From the NCBI GenBank assembly GCA_023413895.1, contig JAEZOU010000064.1, positions 1 to 14,228 of the forward strand: a stretch of 14,228 nucleotides of DNA. Reading direction: 5' to 3'. Positions within the stretch are counted from its first letter, which is position 1, and each line of letters starts with the position of its first letter. Below are positions 1 to 7,079 of the stretch, in pieces. The notes under the pieces were generated by a model. The model saw only the letters and a program-made list of their open reading frames with translations, ran no database searches and was not told the DNA's origin. The DNA comes from Bacteroidota bacterium. Lineage in GTDB: Bacteria > Bacteroidota > Bacteroidia > Bacteroidales > WCHB1-69. The translations under genes and the position numbers were made by a program.

Positions 1-386
1 GTCATGCCATGCTGATCTAGAGCAATTCCTCCCATGATACTATGCGAAACACCATATCCAATACCTACACCTGCTTTTGCTTTCCATGAAAAGGTGTTGA
101 CTCCTGTTTTAGGCCAGAAAAAACCTATCTCCTCCCCATTCGGATCCACCAACTTCACTGGGTTATCCGCGCAGTAAACGTACGGGCTGAGCGAAGGATA
201 TTTCGCAGCCATCGGGTCCACACTCAGCCAAACACTCAAATCGCTGGTGTAATAGCGTGCGCCAAAGTAAGATAGCGAGGTTTCGGGGTCCTTTTCTTTT
301 GCGGAGAAGGTATAAGACGCCGTTGCCGCTAAGTTTCCCTGCGGAAGTATTTTGTTTTGTGGGCGATATGTGGAAGAAACGTGCAT
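1..386 (-). CDS. RHS repeat-associated core domain protein, orphan tip (partial, runs off the left edge)
   Basis: Reading the minus strand from the ATG at 386 gives about 128 residues with no stop before the window edge. Residues 22-80 are a clear RHS-repeat-associated core: YTFSAKEKDPET, then YFGARYYTSDLSVW, then VDPMAAKYPSLSPYVYCADNPV and the closing DPNGEEIG. In RHS/polymorphic toxin proteins this core closes the shell, and what follows is a variable, often toxic, C-terminus. Here the tail begins FFWPKTGVNTFSWKAKAGVG and is glycine-rich; I cannot assign it an activity. The oddity is the N-terminus. There is an in-frame TAA at 393-395, only two codons ahead of the ATG. No YD-repeat sequence is visible further upstream in any frame. 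A TAccTTTGC promoter element lies 17 bp ahead of the ATG. So this is an orphan core-plus-tip cassette or a remnant, not the end of a full-length RHS protein. The domain call is firm; whether it is a functional gene is open. Confidence 0.75.
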   Translation of the reverse strand, partial: MHVSSTYRPQNKILPQGNLAATASYTFSAKEKDPETSLSYFGARYYTSDLSVWLSVDPMAAKYPSLSPYVYCADNPVKLVDPNGEEIGFFWPKTGVNTFSWKAKAGVGIGYGVSHSIMGGIALDQHGM

Positions 387-402
387 TACGAATTAGTGGG
401 GT

Positions 403-411
403 GCAAAGGTA
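403..411 (-). promoter_or_regulatory. Bacteroidota-type minus-7 promoter element ahead of the RHS tip
   Basis: The minus strand reads TACCTTTGC, matching the TAnnTTTG(C) minus-7 consensus of Bacteroidota sigma-ABfr promoters. The RHS ATG at 386 lies 17 bp downstream, so the leader would be only about 10 nt. A good TTTG minus-33 box at the usual spacing is not seen, so this rests on the minus-7 match and its position. Confidence 0.5.
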
Positions 412-526
412 AGGAAAAAGTTTGAGATGAGGAGAAGAGAAATTTAGTTCGATTCGGGAAGAAGTGAAGAAAGTTCATATTTGCTGGAAATTACACACTT
501 TTTGGGATACTACCACCAAAACGTAC

Positions 527-554
527 AAATAAGCATATTTAAGCATGCTTATTT
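527..554. repeat. 10-bp perfect inverted repeat (hairpin or operator)
   Basis: AAATAAGCAT at 527-536 is the exact reverse complement of ATGCTTATTT at 545-554, with an 8-nt loop. AAGCAT also occurs a third time in the loop/right arm (541-546). It lies about 170 bp beyond nqrD and 116 bp upstream of the RHS promoter element. It could end nqr transcription or bind a dimeric regulator. No T-run follows on either strand, so a classical intrinsic terminator is not supported. Confidence 0.55.
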
Positions 555-570
555 AGAAAACCACATATAA

Positions 571-582
571 ACAATTAATTGT
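571..582. repeat. 12-bp perfect palindrome
   Basis: ACAATTAATTGT reads identically on both strands. It sits 16 bp from the inverted repeat at 527-554, in the gap between nqrD and the RHS tip. This is the right size for a dimeric repressor site. In AT-rich DNA a palindrome of this size can also occur by chance, so no function is claimed. Confidence 0.35.
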
Positions 583-721
583 CAAATAATTACAATAGTA
601 AAATAAGGGAATATAGGATAAAAAATGGGGTATTTTTCTCTTATTTTACCCTAGAAAGGATTTTTGAAGAGTATAATTCGTCGCAAAAAACACTAAAATT
701 CTCAATAAAAAGAGTTCACAA

Positions 722-1303
722 CTAACGTTTTACTATCCAAATAATTCCTCCTACTAAAATCAGTGCCATTGGCGGAAGTATCATTAAACCATTATTCAGA
801 TAACCAGCGGCGTAGAGAGAATCTGGGAAGATTGGGTATCCCCAAAGTGTTCCAGAGCCTAAGATTTCGCGAAAAAATGCAACAACCACTAATACTAAAC
901 CATAGCCAAATCCATTTAACAATCCATCAATGAAAGAGGGAATTGGTTTATGCGACAATGCAAAAGCTTCCAATCTTCCCATAATGATACAGTTGGTAAT
1001 AATCAATCCAACAAAGACTGACAACATCTTACTTACATCGTAAAGATATGCTTGCAGCAATTGGTCCACCACAATTACCAAAGCAGAAACGACCAAAAGT
1101 TGCACAATAATTCTCACGCGAGGAGGGATTGTATTGCGTATCAAAGATATGATAAAATTTGAGCAAGCGCACACCACCATAACCGAGAGAGCCATCACCA
1201 CTGCTGGCTTCATTTGAGCCGTAACTGCCAATGCGGAGCACACGCCCAACGTTTGCACCAAAATTGGATTTTCCTTATTTAATGGTCCTAAATATTTTTT
1301 CAT
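722..1303 (-). CDS. nqrD: Na+-translocating NADH:quinone reductase subunit D
   Basis: A 193-residue, very hydrophobic protein with about six membrane segments, matching NqrD of the sodium-pumping NADH:quinone oxidoreductase of the inner membrane. Hallmarks seen: PLNKENPILVQTLGVCSALAVT near the N-terminus, RNTIPPRVRIIVQ, SVFVGLIITNCIIMGRLEAFA, and the GSGTLWG...NNGLMILPP end. C22 and C105 sit in the two segments whose cysteines, in the NqrD-NqrE pair, hold the intramembrane [2Fe-2S] cluster, so the ligands on this side are kept. It is some 10-15 residues shorter than common homologues, spread over both ends, but no domain is missing. Its ATG overlaps the nqrC stop in ATGA (4 bp), indicating translational coupling. 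Most unusual is what follows: nqrE and nqrF, which normally come next, are absent, and the gene is followed by non-coding DNA and an RHS tip. Confidence 0.93.
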   Translation of the reverse strand: MKKYLGPLNKENPILVQTLGVCSALAVTAQMKPAVVMALSVMVVCACSNFIISLIRNTIPPRVRIIVQLLVVSALVIVVDQLLQAYLYDVSKMLSVFVGLIITNCIIMGRLEAFALSHKPIPSFIDGLLNGFGYGLVLVVVAFFREILGSGTLWGYPIFPDSLYAAGYLNNGLMILPPMALILVGGIIWIVKR

Positions 1304-1905
1304 TTCACTACCTCCTTCAAACTATTAAACAACATCTCTTCTACGCCTTTACTCGTAATTGTTGCACCAGAAACGGCATCTACACGATTGATATCTGAAG
1401 CAGTTTTTTGTCCAATTTTTTCCACTGAAACGGACACAAATTCACCTGCTTCATTCTTAATTTTCTTTCCTACAAATCTTTTCAAGAAATCCTCTTCAGT
1501 AATTTTATCTCCTAAACCAGGAGTTTCAGACTTATGAGCAAAAGCGACTCCGATAATAGTATTCCAATCATCTGCCAGAGCGACATATCCCCAGATAGGT
1601 CCCCAGAGTCCTTTTCCAGAAACGGGTACTACAAATGATTGTTGTTTTTTCGGGGTTATTACTGAGTAAAATTCTTTTCCGTTATCAGTTTTTTTGATTT
1701 CCGTTACTTCTTCAAAAAGTTTCTGAACTTGGGTCTTATCTACTCCATATCCTGCAGCTTTAAGAATCTGGCTTGCGTTTTCCAAAGTTCTGTTAGCATC
1801 TTGACGTTCCTTTGTACCGAAATAAACGCCCGTAAGCAAAACTGTAATGATTAAGACCAAAATAGTAACATAAAGAAATGTATAACGATTCGTAAAAGCA
1901 CTCAT
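1300..1905 (-). CDS. nqrC: Na+-translocating NADH:quinone reductase subunit C, FMN-bearing
   Basis: 201 residues. One N-terminal membrane segment (about residues 10-30) anchors a periplasmic FMN-binding domain. That domain shows ETPGLG (127-132) and the flavinylation motif SGAT (179-182), in which T182 would carry covalently bound FMN, attached in known systems by the ApbE transferase. VVPVSGKGLWGPIWGYVAL (93-111) is also typical. The protein is somewhat shorter than the roughly 255-residue proteobacterial NqrC. It passes electrons within the Nqr complex between the intramembrane iron-sulfur cluster and NqrB. It starts 3 bp after nqrB and its TGA overlaps the nqrD ATG. No apbE is present in the window, so the transferase must be encoded elsewhere. 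Confidence 0.93.
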   Translation of the reverse strand: MSAFTNRYTFLYVTILVLIITVLLTGVYFGTKERQDANRTLENASQILKAAGYGVDKTQVQKLFEEVTEIKKTDNGKEFYSVITPKKQQSFVVPVSGKGLWGPIWGYVALADDWNTIIGVAFAHKSETPGLGDKITEEDFLKRFVGKKIKNEAGEFVSVSVEKIGQKTASDINRVDAVSGATITSKGVEEMLFNSLKEVVK

Positions 1906-1908
1906 AGA

Positions 1909-3060
1909 CTAACGCATTTGATTTTTAACTCTTCTTTCTCTTCTTCGGATATTATTTTGCACTACACAATAATCGATAAGTGGCGCAAACACATTCATCA
2001 GCAAAATGCTCAACATCATACCTTCAGGATAACCTTTATTTAACACACGGATTATAATTGCGAGGGCACCGACCAGAAAGCCGAAGATATATTTACCCAC
2101 ATTGGTATGAGCAGCTGTAACTGGGTCTGTAGCCATAAAGACCGCTCCGAAACAGAAGCCACCCATCAGAATCTGATCAAGAGCATTCACTTCAGTCATT
2201 CCGCATTGATGGAATAAAGCGGCAAAGGCAAAACCTCCGATAAAAACCGAAAGCATAATCTTCCAGCTTGCCACTTGCGTAACTAGTAGAATTGCAGCAC
2301 CAATCAGGATTGCTATTTTGCAAGTTTCGCCGAAAGAGCCTGGAATTGTTCCGATTAGCAAATCCATTGTGGAGGGTGTTACTTGAGAGACCAGAGGTGT
2401 TGCGCCAGAGATTGCATCTCCCAATGGTTTAGATATCCATACCTCGTCGCCAGAGATAACAGATGGGTATGCGAAGAAAACAAAAGCGCGCGCCACCAAG
2501 GCGGGATTTAGGAAGTTATAGCCAGTTCCGCCGAACACCTCTTTTGCGAAAAGTACGGCAAAAGCGGTAGCTACAGCCACAATCCAAAGAGGAATATCGG
2601 GTGGCATAATCATCGGAATAAGAAAACCTGTTACAAAAAAACCTTCTGCCACCTCGTGCCCTCGTTTTTGTGCAAAGAGCACCTCTATTGACAATCCTGC
2701 TGCATAGGTAACAATCACCATAGGAAGCCATTTCATGAAACCATAGAAAAGAGATTTCAGAACAGATGCTGATTGTCCTGCTGACATAAAATGTTGGTAT
2801 CCTACATTCCACATTCCGAAAAGCAATGCTGGCACAAGCGCAATCATCACCGTTATCATAATTCGCTTCATATCCACGGCGTCGCGCAAATGAGTTCCTT
2901 TAGTTGTTACCGTTGCAGGCGTAAGTATAAAACTATCCACAGCATCGAAAAGTGCCTTAAAGCCATGTAATGGTTTTCCCACTTCAAACGCCTGAGCAAC
3001 CCTACTACTCCATTGGGACAAGCGGGATTTTCCTTTTCTTTTATCTTGATTATTTTGCAT
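1909..3060 (-). CDS. nqrB: Na+-translocating NADH:quinone reductase subunit B
   Basis: 383 residues with a cytoplasmic N-terminus (about 1-65, including GTHLRDAVDMKR) followed by roughly ten membrane segments. The SGAT motif at residues 218-221 makes T221 the expected site of covalent FMN. Other NqrB signatures are GYNFLNPALVARAF (180-193), MATDPVTAAHTNVGKYIFG (309-327) and NKGYPEGMMLSILLMN (341-356). NqrB is the core membrane subunit, carrying the FMN, riboflavin and quinone sites and the sodium path. It begins 13 bp after nqrA and ends 3 bp before nqrC. The C-terminus is strongly basic (RRRERRVKNQMR), as expected for a cytoplasmic end. All expected features are intact. Confidence 0.95.
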   Translation of the reverse strand: MQNNQDKRKGKSRLSQWSSRVAQAFEVGKPLHGFKALFDAVDSFILTPATVTTKGTHLRDAVDMKRIMITVMIALVPALLFGMWNVGYQHFMSAGQSASVLKSLFYGFMKWLPMVIVTYAAGLSIEVLFAQKRGHEVAEGFFVTGFLIPMIMPPDIPLWIVAVATAFAVLFAKEVFGGTGYNFLNPALVARAFVFFAYPSVISGDEVWISKPLGDAISGATPLVSQVTPSTMDLLIGTIPGSFGETCKIAILIGAAILLVTQVASWKIMLSVFIGGFAFAALFHQCGMTEVNALDQILMGGFCFGAVFMATDPVTAAHTNVGKYIFGFLVGALAIIIRVLNKGYPEGMMLSILLMNVFAPLIDYCVVQNNIRRRERRVKNQMR

Positions 3061-3073
3061 TATTGTTTCTAAA

Positions 3074-4426
3074 TTATTTTAACTCATTCCAAATCTGTTC
3101 TAATGCTTCATATACAATTTGTTGGCAATCCATTTTAGAGGGACAGACAGCTTCGCACAATGCAAAATCCTCTGTATCGACCTCATAAATTCCCAATGCC
3201 TCCATCATCTCTATATCCTTAATAACGCACGCTTTCAGCAACGAAAGAGGAATAATGTCGAACGGAAAAACTTTGTCATAAATATCTGTCATTACAAAAG
3301 TTCTTTTTCCACCATTCAGGGAAGTGTTATGTTTGAATTTTTTCTTTGGGAAAAGGAAAGACAAGTAAGTATGGGAAAAACTCCATTTTTTCAAACCGGG
3401 GAGCAGCCAACCTAGAAATTCTCGTTCACCACCTTCTTGCAATGCCGTAACCTGACAATCGTAGAACCGGACGGCAAAAAAATCCGATAATTTACTTCCT
3501 GTCAACACATTACCACTTATTAGGCGTACATTATCAGAATGCAAAAGTGGCATTAGGAGCGGTTTCAAATCGGAGCCGTAATTAACTTTCCAATAACCTG
3601 TTTCTGTCAATTCGGGCCCCGTAAGAGCCACAATCCGATCAAAAGAGAGTTCACCTTTCAGGAAAAAGCGTCCTATTGTTACCACATCTTGCGGGTGAAT
3701 AAACCATACAGACTCACCTTTATTAATTGGATCTACCAGATGAATTTGGGTACCCACATTTCCAGCTGGGTGCGGACCCGAAAAGTATCGAATATTCACA
3801 CCTTTTGTCTCCTCAAAAATCGAATTATTGTCATTACTATTAAGTCCTAAATAGATAGGAATTTCACCCAATAGAAGTTTCAGAATTTCTACACCTTTTT
3901 GCCACATTTCTTTCTGATTATTAAGCAGAAAGAAGAAATCTGGAGCCAAGGGAGAGGAATCGAAGCAACTGATGAATAGCGATTTAGGTTTTTTATCAGG
4001 GGAAGGTATTACAGAGAACGGACGTTGACGAAGCATAGGCCAAAGACCATTTTGGAGCATCAAAGTTTGAATTTCTGAAGAGGATAAATTCTCAGGGATT
4101 TCACATCTTTTAGGGATAGAAGTTGCCTCATTTTCGATTTCGATTACCTCGAGAACTCTTTTTTCCCCACGAACAATCTGAGTTATCTTTCCGTTCACTG
4201 GCGACACGACACAAACTCTTTCATCTGTCTTTTTGCAGAACAAAGGCGTACCCACAGTCACAGGGTCACCCTCCTTCACGAGCAACTTTGGCACAAACCA
4301 TCTAAAATCTGTTGGAAATATGTAACTTTTTGATGATAAATAAGTTTTTAAATTCTGCGCAGCTTCTCCTTCCAATTGGATATCCAAACCTTTTTTTATA
4401 GCAAAACTCTTTTTTTTCAGTTCCAT
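3074..4426 (-). CDS. nqrA: Na+-translocating NADH:quinone reductase subunit A
   Basis: 450 residues, the normal length for NqrA, the soluble cytoplasmic subunit that docks on NqrB and contributes to quinone reduction. It opens with the family-typical IKKGLDIQLEGEAAQ. Further recognisable stretches are KLLVKEGDPVTVGTPLF with VVSPVNGKITQIVRGEKR (a barrel/biotinyl-like fold), SGPHPAGNVGTQIHLVDP and VRLISGNVLTG, and an ending near LCEAVCPSKMDCQQIVYEALEQ. No membrane segments are seen. It is first in the nqr operon. The ATG at 4426 was chosen because the conserved N-terminus begins at once and because a TActTTTGC promoter element lies about 20 bp upstream, leaving a very short leader. Confidence 0.94.
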   Translation of the reverse strand: MELKKKSFAIKKGLDIQLEGEAAQNLKTYLSSKSYIFPTDFRWFVPKLLVKEGDPVTVGTPLFCKKTDERVCVVSPVNGKITQIVRGEKRVLEVIEIENEATSIPKRCEIPENLSSSEIQTLMLQNGLWPMLRQRPFSVIPSPDKKPKSLFISCFDSSPLAPDFFFLLNNQKEMWQKGVEILKLLLGEIPIYLGLNSNDNNSIFEETKGVNIRYFSGPHPAGNVGTQIHLVDPINKGESVWFIHPQDVVTIGRFFLKGELSFDRIVALTGPELTETGYWKVNYGSDLKPLLMPLLHSDNVRLISGNVLTGSKLSDFFAVRFYDCQVTALQEGGEREFLGWLLPGLKKWSFSHTYLSFLFPKKKFKHNTSLNGGKRTFVMTDIYDKVFPFDIIPLSLLKACVIKDIEMMEALGIYEVDTEDFALCEAVCPSKMDCQQIVYEALEQIWNELK

Positions 4427-4445
4427 AGCACTATTTTACGAAAAT

Positions 4446-4454
4446 GCAAAAGTA
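4446..4454 (-). promoter_or_regulatory. Bacteroidota-type minus-7 element of the nqrABCD operon
   Basis: The minus strand reads TACTTTTGC, a match to TAnnTTTGC, about 20 bp ahead of the nqrA ATG. A TTTG lies some 23 bp further upstream, slightly beyond the usual 19-21 bp spacing. Transcription of nqrABCD probably begins near 4438-4440. Read-through from tRNA-Leu on the same strand, 80 bp upstream, is also possible because no clear terminator separates them. Confidence 0.6.
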
Positions 4455-4533
4455 GCAAAAATTTAAACTTAACTAATCAAAAAGGGAAAGAAAAGATGGA
4501 AAAATTATGTAGATAGGGAGAACTAAAGAAATG

Positions 4534-4617
4534 TACCCGGAACAAGACTCGAACTTGCACAACCTTTTGGTTACTACACCCTGAATGTAGCGCGTCTACC
4601 AATTCCGCCACCCGGGC
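4534..4617 (-). tRNA. tRNA-Leu, anticodon CAG
   Basis: 84 nt. The acceptor arm GCCCGGG pairs with the 3' strand through two G-U pairs, followed by discriminator A73, as in bacterial tRNA-Leu. The D arm reads GGCGGAATTGGTAGACGC. The anticodon stem CTACA/TGTAG encloses loop TTCAGGG, giving anticodon CAG (reads CUG). A long variable arm (AACCAAAAGGTT) and the T arm GTTCGAGTC complete a class II tRNA. The 3' CCA is not encoded and must be added after transcription. Confidence 0.95.
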
Positions 4618-4629
4618 AAAGAATCGGGG

Positions 4630-4638
4630 GCAAAATTA
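4630..4638 (-). promoter_or_regulatory. Bacteroidota-type minus-7 element of tRNA-Leu
   Basis: The minus strand reads TAATTTTGC, matching TAnnTTTGC, 12 bp ahead of the mature tRNA 5' end. Transcription would begin a few bases upstream of the tRNA. It is back to back with the plus-strand promoter of the PBP gene. Confidence 0.55.
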
Positions 4639-4740
4639 CATTTTTTTTCAACAACACCTTTTATTCCAACATCATTTTTTTCACTATATATTGTTTACAA
4701 AATATTTTTTCGGATAGAAAAAACATATAATAATAAATAC

Positions 4741-4749
4741 TATTTTTGC
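4741..4749 (+). promoter_or_regulatory. Bacteroidota-type minus-7 element of the PBP1A operon
   Basis: TATTTTTGC matches TAnnTTTGC. An in-frame TTG that would extend the PBP upstream (4746) lies inside this element, so it cannot be in the message if the promoter is real. This fixes the start at the ATG at 4773 or later. No clear TTTG minus-33 box is present. Confidence 0.6.
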
Positions 4750-4772
4750 GCTATAAAGGAAAATTTTTCATT

Positions 4773-7070
4773 ATGTATAGTCAGGCAAAAAAAGGAACTA
4801 TGGTAAGAAAAGGCAAAAGTAACCCCAAACGCTCCCGATGGATAAAACCTTTTTGGATATTATACTCACTCGGAGTGTTGGCTGTTGTTATGATTTTTTC
4901 TGCAATTTCATTAGGATGGTTTGGTTTTATGCCATCATTTTCTGAGTTAGAAAATCCGAAAACAAACTTGGCATCAGAGGTTTACGCTTGTGATGGTGCT
5001 TTATTAGGAAAATACTACATAGAGAATCGTTCCCCTTGTAAATATGAAGAACTTTCCGAATCGGTTATTAACGCACTGATAGCTACTGAAGATGCTCGAT
5101 ATTACCGTCATTCTGGCATAGATGTGCGTGCATTAGTACGTGTTTTTGTAGGTGTTGCTACAGGAAATCACAAAGGCGGGGGCAGTACCATTACGCAACA
5201 ATTAGCCAAAAACCTTTTTCCTCGTGACCCTAATGCAAACAAAATTAAACTGATTATTACAAAGCTAAAAGAATGGGTTGTTGCTGTAAAATTGGAGCGA
5301 GAATATTCAAAAAACGAAATCTTGGCCATGTATTTCAACACTGTTGACTTTGGCAACAACTCGATGGGAATTAAATCAGCAGCAGCAACTTATTTCAACA
5401 AGGAGCCTATTGACTTGAATGTTGAAGAGAGTGCATTGTTGGTAGGAATGCTAAAAGCTCCTACAAAATATAGTCCACGTTTGCATCCACAAGCTTCAAC
5501 AGAGCGTCGCAATGTTGTTATCAACCAGATGTGCAAATATGGCTATCTTTCAACGCAGGATAAAGATTCTATCCAACAACTACCTATTGACATGTCTCAA
5601 TTTGCAGTACAGCACCACGCAACAGGAAGTGCTACCTATTTCCGTGAATATCTCAGAAAGTTTTTGGCGGAATGGTGTAACGAAAACTTAAAAGAAGATG
5701 GCTCACGCTACGATATTTACGCTGATGGCTTAAAAATCTACACTACGATTGATTCTCGTATTCAAAAACATGCTGAAGATGCTGTAAATGAGCATATTTG
5801 TCAATACTTACAACCTTTATTCAACAAACACATCAAAGGGGTTAAAAATGCACCTTTTTACAACATTTCTGAAGAGGAAACTAACAGAATTATTACTGCA
5901 GCAATGCGTCGTTCCGACCGCTACATACGCATGAAAGATGCTGGACATAGTGAGGAGGAGATTACTAAAACGTTTGAAAAGAAGACAAAAATGAGAGTAA
6001 TTACGTGGGACCGCGGAATGATTGACACCGTAATGACTCCATTTGATTCTATTCGTTATATGAAATCGTTTCTGCATTGCGGTATGATGGCAATGGAACC
6101 TCACACAGGACACGTAAAAGCCTATGTCGGCGGTGTAAACTATAAATATTTCCAATTCGACCACGTAAAACTCTCCAAACGACAAGTTGGGTCAACTTTC
6201 AAACCTTACGTTTATACCGTTGCTATGCAATCTGGAGAATATTCTCCCTGCACAATGGTACCTAACACACCTGTTAGCATTGAACTACCTGACGGAACTT
6301 ATTGGACACCAGGAAACTCCAGCGACTACAAAAACGGGCAAATGCTAGAACTTCGCGATGCATTAGCACATTCGCTGAACTATGTTTCTGCTTACATCAT
6401 GAAACAATACAAGCCTCAGGTAATTGTTGACTTGGTACATGCAATGGGCATGACATCTGAAATTCCTGCTGTACCAGCCATCTGCTTAGGAGCTTGCGAA
6501 CTAACTCTATACGAACAGGTTGGTGCGATAAATTGCTTCCCTAACCAGGGCGTATATGTGGAACCCATTTTTATCACCCAAATTTGCGATAAAGATGGAA
6601 ACGTAATCTACACCAATATTCCCAAAACTCGAGAGGCCATTGACCAAATCACAGCTTTCAAAACCGTACGGCTTATGCAAGGCGTTGTTGACTACGGAAC
6701 TGGCGGTAGATTACGCTCTCAATATGGACTTAGATTCCCATTAGCAGGAAAAACAGGAACTACAGATAACCAATCGGATGGTTGGTTTGTAGGCTACTCT
6801 CCAATGTTAACTTGCGGTGTTTGGGTAGGCTGTGAAGACCGTTCAGCACACTTCAGAACCATTACTTTAGGACAGGGAGCTCGAACCGCAATGCCTGTAT
6901 TTGGACTCTTTATGCAGAAATGTTATAATGACCCTGAACTTCCTTATAGTAAAGTAGCTGCAAATCCCGAACATAGCGGATACGACTTCACAATTCCAGA
7001 ATCTTACATCGGAGACCCTTCGGGCTGTAACGAAACTGTAAGAGAACGTCCTATGCCAAGTTTTGACTAA
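4773..7070 (+). CDS. mrcA: Class A penicillin-binding protein (PBP1A-like, bifunctional transglycosylase/transpeptidase)
   Basis: 765 residues from the ATG at 4773. It has a short basic cytoplasmic tail (VRKGKSNPKRSRWIK), one membrane anchor (about residues 28-52), a GT51 glycosyltransferase domain and a transpeptidase domain outside the cell membrane. The GT51 motifs are EDARYYRHSG, with catalytic Glu at E106, GGGSTITQQLAKNLF, and the KLEREYSKNEILAMYFNTVDFG stretch. The transpeptidase motifs are STFK (serine S474), SLN (about 534-536) and KTGT (from K660). It polymerises lipid II into glycan strands and cross-links the stem peptides. Length and order are normal for Bacteroidota PBP1A. Upstream in-frame TTG at 4746 was rejected because it falls in the promoter element; an ATG at 4800 (MVRKGKS) is a possible alternative start. 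The next gene follows after 9 bp, so the two are probably co-transcribed. Confidence 0.95.
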   Translation: MYSQAKKGTMVRKGKSNPKRSRWIKPFWILYSLGVLAVVMIFSAISLGWFGFMPSFSELENPKTNLASEVYACDGALLGKYYIENRSPCKYEELSESVINALIATEDARYYRHSGIDVRALVRVFVGVATGNHKGGGSTITQQLAKNLFPRDPNANKIKLIITKLKEWVVAVKLEREYSKNEILAMYFNTVDFGNNSMGIKSAAATYFNKEPIDLNVEESALLVGMLKAPTKYSPRLHPQASTERRNVVINQMCKYGYLSTQDKDSIQQLPIDMSQFAVQHHATGSATYFREYLRKFLAEWCNENLKEDGSRYDIYADGLKIYTTIDSRIQKHAEDAVNEHICQYLQPLFNKHIKGVKNAPFYNISEEETNRIITAAMRRSDRYIRMKDAGHSEEEITKTFEKKTKMRVITWDRGMIDTVMTPFDSIRYMKSFLHCGMMAMEPHTGHVKAYVGGVNYKYFQFDHVKLSKRQVGSTFKPYVYTVAMQSGEYSPCTMVPNTPVSIELPDGTYWTPGNSSDYKNGQMLELRDALAHSLNYVSAYIMKQYKPQVIVDLVHAMGMTSEIPAVPAICLGACELTLYEQVGAINCFPNQGVYVEPIFITQICDKDGNVIYTNIPKTREAIDQITAFKTVRLMQGVVDYGTGGRLRSQYGLRFPLAGKTGTTDNQSDGWFVGYSPMLTCGVWVGCEDRSAHFRTITLGQGARTAMPVFGLFMQKCYNDPELPYSKVAANPEHSGYDFTIPESYIGDPSGCNETVRERPMPSFD

Positions 7071-7079
7071 CAATATTCT

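Larger units (their letters stand above)
387..721. other. Gene-free stretch downstream of nqrD with inverted repeats
   Basis: About 335 bp, AT-rich, with stops in every frame and no residues resembling NqrE or NqrF. It holds the promoter element for the RHS tip, a 10-bp inverted repeat at 527-554 and a 12-bp palindrome at 571-582. No strong GC-rich terminator with a T-run follows nqrD. The nearest candidate is a weak CTC/GAG stem at about 700-716 followed, on the minus strand, by a run of T. Confidence 0.7.

Noticed and set aside
387..721. Decayed nqrE or nqrF downstream of nqrD
   Set aside because: The minus strand was read after the nqrD stop; no stretch resembling NqrE membrane segments or NqrF ferredoxin/flavin motifs was found, only AT-rich non-coding DNA.
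4434..4533. Terminator between tRNA-Leu and nqrA
   Set aside because: I looked for a stem followed by T on the minus strand; only weak A/T-rich pairings were found, so none is annotated.
4746..4772. Upstream TTG start extending the PBP by nine residues
   Set aside because: The TTG lies inside the TATTTTTGC promoter element, and the added residues have no family support; the ATG at 4773 is preferred.
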